Source: Eutreptiella sp. 'Long Island Sound 2002'
Lineage: Eukaryota; Euglenozoa; Euglenophyceae; Eutreptiales; Eutreptiaceae
Assembly: GCA_964036045.1 (NCBI GenBank)
Contig: OZ038378.1
Span: 59,805,408 to 59,869,407, forward strand
Direction of reading: 5' to 3'
DNA: 64,000 nucleotides
Made by a program: the position numbers and the translations under genes. This document shows, in pieces, positions 56,934 to 64,000 of this stretch (position 1 is the stretch's first letter; every line of letters begins with the position of its first letter). Below the pieces are notes generated by a model, which had not been told where the DNA came from, searched no databases, and saw only the letters and a list, made by a program, of their open reading frames with translations.

Positions 56934-57591
56934 ATGTTGCAGTCGGTTGCGGGCCCATCACCCGATGAGTTTACGGGATCAACGGTTGGCACATCCCTTG
57001 CTTCGACTGTGAGAGGGTTTTGGGAGCAAACCAAGATGGATAGATGTCCAGTTCAACCCGCAGCCAATTTAGAGAGTTGTGAGCCTTTGGAGGCCTTGGT
57101 GCGAGCTATCCTGGATGAGAAGGTGGACACCGCAGATATCGTGGCGTTGGCCAACGAGTGGCACCAAAAAAGTGGGAGTATGCGAGGACATTCATTCTTG
57201 CGGGTGCTGTGGAGTGAGGGACTTCCAACAAGTGAAGGAAGTGGAGGTTTCCATGTAGGAACTTTTAAAGTTGGACGCCGGACAAATTTCATGCTACCGT
57301 GGGATTCCCATTGAGTATCGCAAGTACGCTGCGGTCTTTGAACAGGACAAAGGGCTATATTGGCTGCACCATGATCTTGCATCAAATGGTGTAGTGCAAT
57401 TGTGTAATTCGTGCCATCGGAGTTTGTTCCATCTGAAAAAAGGTCAAATGCCACCGAATGCCATGGATGTGGGTTTGTACAAGCTGGACTTTGTGGAAGA
57501 AGGGCATATTCAGAGTGGGCAATTGGGCTTTCCCTTGCTATTAAACAAAGCATTGAAGTGGGGTCAAGAATTATGGATCCTGGGTTTCTAG
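56934..57591 (+). pseudogene. Coding-like fragment with C-x2-C motif, divergent from the Rep
   Basis: Two + frames join near 57,270-57,310. The first (from 56,934) includes EALVRAILDEKVDTADIVAL and GHSFLRVLWSEGLPTSE. The second (from 57,271) reads IPIEYRKYAAVFEQDKGLYW, VVQLCNSCHRSLFHLKKGQM and PPNAMDVGLYKLDF. The C-x2-C followed by a 'K..PPNA...G' block recalls the zinc-ribbon-like region found upstream of Rep in many Helitron proteins, but here it is on the strand opposite to the Rep fragment. The end of the frame runs into the 111-bp repeat. The Helitron link is inference. Confidence 0.4.
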
Positions 57592-58050
57592 AGGTTGGCC
57601 TTTGTGGAAGAAGCGCATGTTTAGAGTGCGCAAGCAGGCTTTCCCTTGTTGCCGATCAAAGCATGGAAGTGAGGTCAAGAAGCATAGATTTGGGGTTTCT
57701 CCGAGTTGGATTTTGTGGAACAAGGGCGTGTGGAGAGTGCGCAAGTGGCCTTTCCCTTAACGTTGAACAAAGCATTGAAGTACGGTCAAAAAGCAGGCAT
57801 TTGGGGTTTCTCCTCGTTGGACATTGTGTGAAAATGGCATGCTCATAGTGGTCAAGTGGGCTTTTTCTTGCTACCGAACAAAGCATTGAAGTGGGTTCGA
57901 GAGGCATTGATCTGGGGTTTGTACAAACTTGACTTTGTGGAAGATGGGCATGTTCTGATTGGGCAAGTGGGCTTTTCCTTGCTGCTGAACAAAGCATTCA
58001 AGTGTGGTCGACAAGCATGGATTCGGGTTTCGCACACGTTGGACTTTGTG
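57486..58050. repeat. 111-bp tandem repeat, left block
   Basis: Units are anchored by GGACTTTGTGGAAGAAGGGC-type sequence at 57,486, 57,597, 57,708, 57,819, 57,930 and 58,041, exactly 111 bp apart. A second anchor is AACAAAGCATTGAAGT. Because 111 is 37 codons, frames stay open on both strands (for example GLCGRRACSEWASGLSL on +). The array is interrupted at 58,051 by a transposon and resumes at 60,104. Confidence 0.93.
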
Positions 58051-58366
58051 CAGGGGGGGGGGCGCAAAAAAAATCCGGGGTATCACCGTTTTTTCGTACC
58101 CCTCCCCCCTAGGGGGGGTACGGCCCGAAAAAAAACATCCCACCCCTATGTGTAAAAAAGTTTCGCAACCCCAAACCTAGCCTACATAATGCTTTGAGGA
58201 CCCCAAACATTCCCTATTTTGCCGGTACAAATTTGGACCCCTACATATCCCTGTCGGCCCAAATTTCAGCCACCACAAAGCGAGGGTGCTAGCCGTGGGG
58301 CCCCAAGAGTTTTGGCTTGGGGTAAAATTGGTCAAAATGACCTTCCGGTTTTTCTAGGAATAGTAG

Positions 58367-58457
58367 CAATAGCACAGGTAGCAAACTAGGTGTGGCATAG
58401 GTGAGGGTTCGGCAATAGCACAGGTAGCAAACTAGGTGTGGCACAGGTGAGGGTGAG
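58367..58457. repeat. 46-bp direct duplication inside the transposon
   Basis: CAATAGCACAGGTAGCAAAC... starts at 58,367 and again at 58,413, and continues with ACTAGGTGTGGCA and GGTGAGGGT in both units. Confidence 0.85.
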
Positions 58458-58565
58458 GTGATCCCTCCTTTGCATGCCATACTGCTTCATACCGTTCCCT
58501 TGTTGCAGGTTTTTTTACGACCCCAGTTGAATTGGCAGCGTTTCAACTAGTGTTGTGCACAAGCA

Positions 58566-59228
58566 ATGTTGAACCCCAATGTGGGCTTGTTGGACATTGG
58601 TGGGGTGCAATGTAGTGGCGTTGTGAGCCCATTTAGCGTGCTGGACCTTCCCGTTTTGGGCGCCTCATACAGGACTTCTACAACGTTGTTGACAACGGCA
58701 TTGTCCTCAACATCTATGCCGGTCATGGGGTACACCCTCCTAGAGGCCATTTGTGTTGCTATTGGGGCGGAAACTACTTGGATCACAGGAGGTGGCGGGT
58801 GTGCTAGTTGCACTTGTACATCATTCCAAGTCCCGAAGTTGTCGCATTTCACCTCCTTTGAAGACACGGAATTGATTCCTTGGGATAAAGCCAAGGAAAC
58901 TTTGCTCCGCCTTGCAACCACCCCTCTTCCACCAACCACACGCATTTGCTTTTTGATGGAGTACGAGGGTTTCTTGATTTGTGTGGGGAGCAAGAATGAC
59001 CGATGGTTTTATGTTGATGTACAAGGATCTCCCCAGGCTCCAAGTGGTGGTGCACTCTATACCGACTTTTCCACTCTTGCGGACCTTGTCGACGTTGTGC
59101 TACTTCCCGATGGTTTGGCACGGACGGCCACCTCACCCAATGAAGCCCAAGCGTGCCGAATTTGGACAGTTACGGTTACAGTTACAGTTACAGTTACTGC
59201 AAAGTATGAAAACAAATATGAATTTTGA
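58566..59228 (+). CDS. 220-residue ORF carried by the transposon, unknown function
   Basis: This is the longest non-repeat ORF in this part of the window, running from ATG 58,566 to a stop at 59,226-59,228. The composition is protein-like: DLPVLGASYRTSTTLLTTAL, TELIPWDKAKETLLRLATTP and a C-terminal block RICFLMEYEGFLICVGSKND RWFYVDVQG followed by GALYTDFSTLADLVDVVL. That block has the shape of the last β-strands of papain-like peptidases ('sfalv..dg.fyl.Ds....g.a....F.s...l...l'), but the expected His is absent, so I do not assign activity. The end is a VTVTVTVTV run encoded by GTTACA repeats. Being intact inside a non-autonomous element, it may be captured host sequence or an element-encoded protein. 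Confidence 0.5.
   Translation: MLNPNVGLLDIGGVQCSGVVSPFSVLDLPVLGASYRTSTTLLTTALSSTSMPVMGYTLLEAICVAIGAETTWITGGGGCASCTCTSFQVPKLSHFTSFEDTELIPWDKAKETLLRLATTPLPPTTRICFLMEYEGFLICVGSKNDRWFYVDVQGSPQAPSGGALYTDFSTLADLVDVVLLPDGLARTATSPNEAQACRIWTVTVTVTVTVTAKYENKYEF
59170..59198. repeat. (GTTACA)n hexanucleotide repeat
   Basis: About five GTTACA/GTTACG units, encoding Val-Thr at the ORF end. Confidence 0.85.
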
Positions 59229-59990
59229 ATGTTCAAAAATCCTTTTATGAAGTTCGTTGGTGCTGACTCTCCCATCAGTCAGGCAATATTACTAATAACG
59301 GCCGCGTATTTTGTCACGGGCACAGCTCACGGTGTCTTGTCACCCAGAGCAGGTATACGTGTATTGCTAAGTAGATGAGAGCATGAAGGGAGCATATGCA
59401 TTACAGGGCCAGCCTTCGCGAGCCCTATATGTTGTTTGGCACTACCAAGTTTAGCAAGGGTACAGGGGGATAAGTAGGGGGAGGCATCAAGACGGAGCAC
59501 ATCGCAGGCAGAGCAGGCCACCACAGAGCCAGCACTTACGCACCTCTGACTGTACATACTAAACTCCATGAAACTCCTGAACACTGCAGTGGCTATGATC
59601 CCATCTTTGAGGGGCTGAGGGGAGCGTTTGAAAACCTCGAATGAGACCAGACCATTAGCTCAGAAACAAACGTTCCAAAAAGAAAATTTTGTTCAAAAAA
59701 ACTGTTTGAAATTGAATGTTCAAAAATGAGAGTTCAAAATTGAATGTTTCTTTTTTTAACGTCATTATGTTTCAGACAGGTACCCGGGGATGTTGTTTGC
59801 TGGTTCGTGCCATTGTGCTGCGAAGCATGCCATGGAGAAGGGGCCACCGACGGCTTCATGTTGCAAATGGCATGTTGGACATGGGCTAGTACCCGAAATA
59901 GCCACACAGAGGAATGCCAACGAGTAGCAAAGGCATGTTATGTGGTGGGAACACCGTGATTATGTGTGGTACATGCGACATGGGAAGAAA
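59229..59990. other. Transposon interior without a confident gene
   Basis: TTGAATGTTCAAAAAT occurs at 59,223 and again at 59,710, with a truncated TTGAATGTT at 59,739. Between them a minus frame (59,584-59,327) is open for 85 codons but has no motif. Confidence 0.4.
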
Positions 59991-60103
59991 ATTTTTTTTC
60001 TGTAGGACCCACTTTTTTTCGTACCCCACCCCCCTAGGGGGGGTCACCCCCGAAAAAAAATATCCCACCCGGTATCGAAATTTTTTTTCTTCCCCCTCCC
60101 CTG

Positions 60104-60510
60104 GACTTTGTGGAAGATGGGCTTGTTCAAAGTCGGCAAGTGTGCTTTCCCTTGCTACTGAACAAAGCATTGAAGTACGGTCAAGAAGAATGGATTTGAG
60201 TTTTGTACAAATTGGACTTTGTGGAAGAAGGGCATGTTGTGAGTGGGCAAGTAGTTTTTCCCATGCTGCGGAACAAAGCATTGAAGTGCTGTCAAGAAGC
60301 ATAGATTCAGGGTTTGTAGAAGTTGGACTTTGAGCAAGAAGGGCATGTTCAGAATTGGGCAAGTTGGCTTTCCCTTGCCAGTCAACAAAGCATTGAATTG
60401 GGGTCAAGAAGCATTGATCTAGGGTTCGTACAAATTGGACTTTGTAGAAGACGGGCATGTTTGGAGTGGGCAAATCGGCTTTCTCTTACCGCTGAGCAAA
60501 GATTAGAATG
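60104..60510. repeat. 111-bp tandem repeat, right block
   Basis: Anchors at 60,103, 60,214, 60,325 and 60,437 continue the 57,486-58,050 array in the same orientation. With the transposon removed, together with one copy of the duplication, the array is continuous in phase. Confidence 0.92.
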
Positions 60511-60779
60511 TCACAAATGAAGAAGCGGGAGCAAAAAGTTTGGAAGTTTACACGTCCATGTTTGTACCTACGCCTCACTGATGGATATCTGGACTTGTGA
60601 GTAAGTTTGCACTGCAAGCTCACTACAAGCAAAGTCATGGACTGTGTCGTCTTTGTGCATGTCTCTTGTGAGTGTTGCATGCTAGATAATGGTTTTTTAG
60701 TGTTTGTAGGTGGCCAACTTTGATGTTTGGTCAAGGTTGTATCACTATTGTACTTTTTCAAGAAAGGCGAATTGGTCAC

Positions 60780-60905
60780 TTCACCTTCGCTTCGCCTTCA
60801 CTTCACCTTCACCAATGAAGGCTCACTGCAAGCTCACTGCAATCTCGCTGAAAGCTAATTGACATTCACTGCAAGCTCACTGAAAGCTCACTGAAGGCGA
60901 ATTAC
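60780..60905. repeat. CTCACTG(A/C)AAG minisatellite
   Basis: Short units CTCACTGCAAG and CTCACTGAAAG are repeated about six times, preceded by TTCACCTTCGCTTCGCCTTC-type repeats. GAAGGCGAATT/GAAAGGCGAATT occurs at both edges. Confidence 0.7.
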
Positions 60906-60957
60906 ATACATAACGCACACGGTTTCAGTCCTATCCCTTTCCCAACCCTTCCCCCTC

Positions 60958-60967
60958 TCCATATATT
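60958..60967 (+). promoter_or_regulatory. TATA-like element
   Basis: TCCATATATTGA lies about 60 bp upstream of the ATG at 61,026, in otherwise C-rich sequence. It is a plausible core promoter for the ORF below. Confidence 0.3.
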
Positions 60968-61025
60968 GACCCCCTTACCCCACATTCACATCCTCCTTCT
61001 TCTCATTAGGCCCTTTTTGTCTATC

Positions 61026-61313
61026 ATGTTGCCCGCGGGTGTCGTCGACTCCAACATTTCAAAGGCGTTCCACGCGTTCGTGAAGCGTCCCCATGGTGAG
61101 CCTCGTGGGTACTCAAGTGGTGTGAACAATGGTGGAAAACCCCATTTGGAAGATGAATTGATGCATATTCTTAACTACGAATCGTGTGTTTCAAACGTTT
61201 ACTATGGCGTTGTAGTAAATTGCAGCACGAAACAACCATCCAAAATGACGCGAACCAGAAAAGTTCGTGTCGCAAAATGTCACCCAAGATGCACGTCCGC
61301 AAAAAGGGGCTAA
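61026..61313 (+). CDS. Small ORF or first exon, unknown
   Basis: ATG 61,026 opens 95 codons: MLPAGVVDSNISKAFHAFVK, GEPRGYSSGVNNGGKPHLED and ELMHILNYESCVSNVYYGVV, then a basic end. A TATA-like element and a pyrimidine-rich leader precede it. The last third, rich in Lys and Arg, may be intron read-through. No family is recognised. Confidence 0.4.
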   Translation: MLPAGVVDSNISKAFHAFVKRPHGEPRGYSSGVNNGGKPHLEDELMHILNYESCVSNVYYGVVVNCSTKQPSKMTRTRKVRVAKCHPRCTSAKRG

Positions 61314-61844
61314 TTTTTTGCTCGGTGTTTTTATGTCTACATTTCTGAGTAGTTTTAAAAATGGTTTTTCCTAATGGTGTGATGTGGATCAGCCCCCTCA
61401 TCACGGGGGTCTCTAGGTAGTTGGGTGCCGTGTGGGAGTTTATAAGTCTTTGTGGTGTTGTGTTGTGTGCTCGACCCCCCAACCCAAGCACAGAACGCTA
61501 TGGGGATATGTGTGGTCATGCATGATGTTGTGAGGTGCTCACATTCCCGCTTTGCATCACGGTTACCCTCAATAGCACCGGAAGGTTTACTGAACAAAAT
61601 TGAAAGTGCCGTCTCGCGGTCTCCAAAGGGGAGAGAAATTAAAGTGGCCACAAAAACCATGCCTTCTCGGGGTGCCCGGACACTGTATGACGTTGTGTGG
61701 TGTTGCCTCCTCATGTTGTGTGGTGATGTGGGGGTGTGTGGTGCCTCATGATTTTGTGTGGTGCTCTGTTGTGTTGTGTGGTGTTGGTGTGTTGTGTGAT
61801 AGTGTGTGCTGCTTTGTTTTGTTATTCCTCTTCCCGTTGGAGAG
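61314..61844. other. GTGTGG-rich stretch; possible short exon
   Basis: 61,530-61,670 encodes on + a plausible piece (FASRLPSIAPEGLLNKIESA, RSPKGREIKVATK). From 61,680 to 61,810 the sequence degenerates into GTGTGGTG/TTGTG repeats. Confidence 0.35.
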
Positions 61845-62105
61845 CCCGGGAAGGGGTTATGTCGTCATTTCAGTCCCCAAAATAGTATGGGTTACACATC
61901 CATCCCCTGACATGGCAAGAGTGAAGCAGCCATTTCAAATTCCGTGAGATGGCATACGTTCCATAGCCATTTCAAATTTGTCCAAGATGGTAGCGGTTAC
62001 AAGGGGATTTCATTTTCCCCTAGGACAATACACCGGACACGGCTGTTTCACCCCCCCCCCCCCCGAGACAGCAAGGGTTGTGTAGCCCTTTCATTTTCCT
62101 CCAAA
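61845..62105. repeat. Family C minisatellite, locus 3
   Basis: Diverged units with GGGTTATGTCGTCATTTCA, GGCAAGAGTGAAGCAGCCAT, GAGACAGCAAGGGTTGTGTA and GCCCTTTCATTTTCC match the loci at 5,185 and 9,265. A C14 run occupies 62,051-62,064. Confidence 0.65.
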
Positions 62106-62125
62106 TCGTTTCGAATAGTTTGGTA

Positions 62126-62479
62126 CTAGTAATGCAACATGAACTGATGGATTGAACGGCCAGGTTGGGCGGACTCCACCACGTGGGGTCCACCAATGTG
62201 CCCTGGTGTGGCGCTATGCAAAATTCTCTCTCTCGCCTTCGGTGTGATGTTCTTGACTTGTTTGGGGCAGCGACAGGTTAGGAGATTACACAGCCCTGCC
62301 AAGCCACAGCCCATACTTACAGCCGCCGTCGTAGCATGGGACTGCGAAACGTACCAATTTTTATTCTTCTTGATGTAGTTTGTCATACAAGACACAAATC
62401 CTCGGTACTGCATTGGAACAGTCAGGTGGAAACAAGATGTCGTTGGGGGTCCATGATTTGTTGTCTCATTGGTACTCAA
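62126..62479 (-). CDS. Unrecognised minus-strand ORF
   Basis: 117 codons, with MQYRGFVSCMTNYIKKNKNW and LAGLCNLLTCRCPKQVKNIT. The composition is mildly protein-like. No motif or splice context supports it strongly. Confidence 0.25.
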   Translation of the reverse strand: MSTNETTNHGPPTTSCFHLTVPMQYRGFVSCMTNYIKKNKNWYVSQSHATTAAVSMGCGLAGLCNLLTCRCPKQVKNITPKARERILHSATPGHIGGPHVVESAQPGRSIHQFMLHY

Positions 62480-62599
62480 TGTGCCAGCACTTTGCTCACC
62501 CGGTTGCTGGCTTCTTTTTGGGGGACTCCTACCGTCGACAAGAGGTCCGGGTGGGTTGCTGCCATGCCATTTTTGGAAAGATAGCGGAGGTAACCCGGA

Positions 62600-63500
62600 A
62601 ATCTATGTGCCCTCAATGAATTACCATTCATGTTGGCAAAATTCGCCGTTTTCTGGCTGATTTTCCTTCATTAACAAATTTCTTTTTTCTCACCCCTATG
62701 AACAAAGTGGTACGGAAGGCCGAAACCACCCCTTTTTTCAGCCGGCTCAACAAGGGCCAAGGCGTAGCACAGATGAAATTTGAGACCCCCCCTCCCCTGT
62801 CACTGTCCAACTAGAGAGTTCTGGAGTCTCCATACCTGAGAAAACCGTCGGGCTGCAGTAAGCCACAAGTTTAGAAATTGGCGCCTTGACGTGGGTAGAT
62901 GGGCTAAAATGGGTCAAAACAAGCGGAACATGGGCTCAAATGGTGCCATTTTGGACCCACTTTGGGTTCGAAATGGCCCATCGTCAAGCATTTGTAGGAT
63001 TTTTGATGGGCGAAAACGTGTCCAAACGAGGTTGAGCCCAAACAGGCTGTTGTCAAAATGGGTCAATGGGGTCCACCAGGGGCAAAAAGATGATTTTTTT
63101 CAAAAATGATTCTCGACCTGGGATGCCAAAACAAGTGGTTTTAGCCCGTCTTGAGCCCGTGGTGGCCATCTTTTGGTGGCGCTTTCGTCACCAGTGTTGT
63201 GCATGCTGGGTACTATGCAATGGAACCAGGGGTAGGTGGGTATTCACTGCATTTGACAGTAATGGCCAATGCGATACAGGTGTTCTGACTCTCTGCAAGC
63301 GTGAGAGCACCTCCTCTATGTAGAGGATATGTTGTGTTTCCGGCACGCAATTTGCTTCCTGTATACCCCATCATACACAAAAATGGGCAAAGTAAAAGTG
63401 CTTCTGTAACGAGCCCCCTGTTCAATCAGCTGCCCCCTGGCCACACTATTTTTGTGATGTGCATTTGTATCTGATGTTTGTTGTGTATTCTTCGACGTCA
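62600..63500. other. No confident gene
   Basis: 62,880-63,120 is rich in 'AAAATGG..CAAA' and 'GGGCTCAAA' wording reminiscent of the 600-bp repeat at 53-56 kb, but it does not align as a copy. No gene is supported. Confidence 0.4.
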
Positions 63501-63518
63501 ATGATGCGTTGCTTACAG

Positions 63519-63635
63519 GTCCAGCGCTTCATGGTCGAAAATGACCGCCCCCACACCATTCAGACGTTCATGCGCATCCTGAATTTTGGGCCCAAGACTT
63601 TGACATCCATTGCAGCAACGTTGCAAGAAGTGCAG
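63519..63635 (+). CDS. Candidate 39-codon exon, possibly Hop2-like winged helix
   Basis: Bounded by GCTTACAG before 63,519 and by CAG|GTGAAC at 63,636, phase 0 at both ends. It encodes VQRFMVENDRPHTIQTFMRI followed by LNFGPKTLTSIAATLQEVQ. The order 'hydrophobic-x-R-F-M-x-E-N-x-RP-x-x-x-Q ... K-T-x-x-x-x-A-x-x-L-x-E' resembles the N-terminal winged helix of the meiotic protein Hop2 (TBPIP/PSMC3IP). No second exon with the 'YGKQKIY' block is visible before the window ends, so the assignment is tentative. Confidence 0.35.
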
Positions 63636-64000
63636 GTGAACCAGCACTGTAGCATCCAAACCCAGTGTGTTGCAAAGGCGAGGGGCACGGCATAGGACAT
63701 GCTGCAGGACAGACCTCACAGCCATGTCACCCTGCTGCCATGGTCACGGAGCTACCAGCCCACCACGCCTGGGCCATACGAAACCTCCACCTCCGGCTGT
63801 GTTGAGATGGAGGGTGATCAGAACCCGAACGTGAAGTCCACGTCAAACAATGCAGCATCATTTTGCGCCAGCTCCTGTCCCAAAGCATCTCAGACACCAT
63901 CAAAGGCCATCCAAGAGATTCTGCCACTGTTCCATTTCTGCAGGCAGTGCGCCCCATACCTTCTGATTGCTGTATCCTGCTGGGCGGATTTTGTGAGGCG
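63636..64000. other. Window end, no confident gene
   Basis: Open frames exist on both strands (the minus frame 63,957-63,727 and a + frame through 63,699-64,000). Neither has a recognisable motif or a complete structure. Confidence 0.35.

Larger units (their letters stand above)
58051..60103. mobile_element. Non-autonomous DNA transposon with 9-bp target duplication
   Basis: The element starts CAGGGG and ends CCCCTG. GACTTTGTG occurs immediately before it (58,042-58,050) and immediately after it (60,104-60,112). It sits inside the 111-bp repeat, so the empty site can be read from neighbouring units. Both ends carry a G-rich run, an A8 tract and a TATC/GATA block. Just inside each end is a C6-7/G7 palindrome centred on CTAG (58,089-58,135 and 60,012-60,060). 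A 9-bp duplication is usual for Mutator-like elements; CAGGG termini recall hAT, which normally gives 8 bp. No transposase is visible, so it is probably moved in trans. Confidence 0.85.

Overview
This is a window of a repeat-rich eukaryotic nuclear genome, not a bacterial or organellar one. The evidence is GT-AG introns that join reading frames in phase, a Helitron Rep fragment, a non-autonomous DNA transposon with a 9-bp target duplication, long satellite arrays and CTG-rich tandem repeats. I saw no rRNA, tRNA or prokaryotic operon. A plant, alga or large-genome protist would fit, but nothing here fixes the taxon. Most apparent ORFs are chance frames inside repeats.

Layout. 1-9.86 kb: no convincing gene; microsatellites, interspersed repeats (families A and B), two loci of a 'family C' minisatellite, and a 42-bp minisatellite (6.7-7.75 kb). 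9.86-26.99 kb: a satellite array of ~149-bp monomers in + orientation, interrupted at 10.2-11.2 kb. Its core (13,111-24,260) is five near-identical 2,230-bp higher-order repeats of 15 monomers each, flanked by divergent monomers. 27.0-29.75 kb: a non-satellite island with minus-strand coding-like exons. 29.76-32.83 kb: the same satellite in inverted orientation.

33.5-43.8 kb: several coding-like multi-exon segments on +, including a fragment resembling a Ulp1/C48 cysteine peptidase. 45.4-51.75 kb: the most interesting part. It is a two-gene cassette studded with a short inverted repeat, GGTGCTGG-NN-CCAGCACC and variants. The copies are spaced 60-61 bp apart at the left edge and ~61 bp apart at the right edge, and single copies lie inside three of the five introns I infer in the second gene. 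The first gene (transposase-like, broken) has a D...D...WHPYK pattern. The second gene can be read intact as six exons (686 codons plus stop). It has an SGQH motif reminiscent of ParB/DGQHR-type folds and a charged nuclear-protein-like tail.

53.0-56.1 kb: five copies of a ~600-bp tandem repeat with CTG tracts. 56.2-56.9 kb: Helitron Rep fragment on minus. 56.9-57.6 kb: a + strand ORF pair with a C-x2-C motif, running into a 111-bp tandem repeat. That repeat is split by a 2,053-bp transposon (58,051-60,103) flanked by the 9-bp duplication GACTTTGTG. 60.8-64 kb: short minisatellites, a small ORF behind a TATA-like element, a third family C locus, and a candidate 39-codon exon that may belong to a Hop2-like winged helix.

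All identifications rest on reading motifs by eye; no database search was possible.
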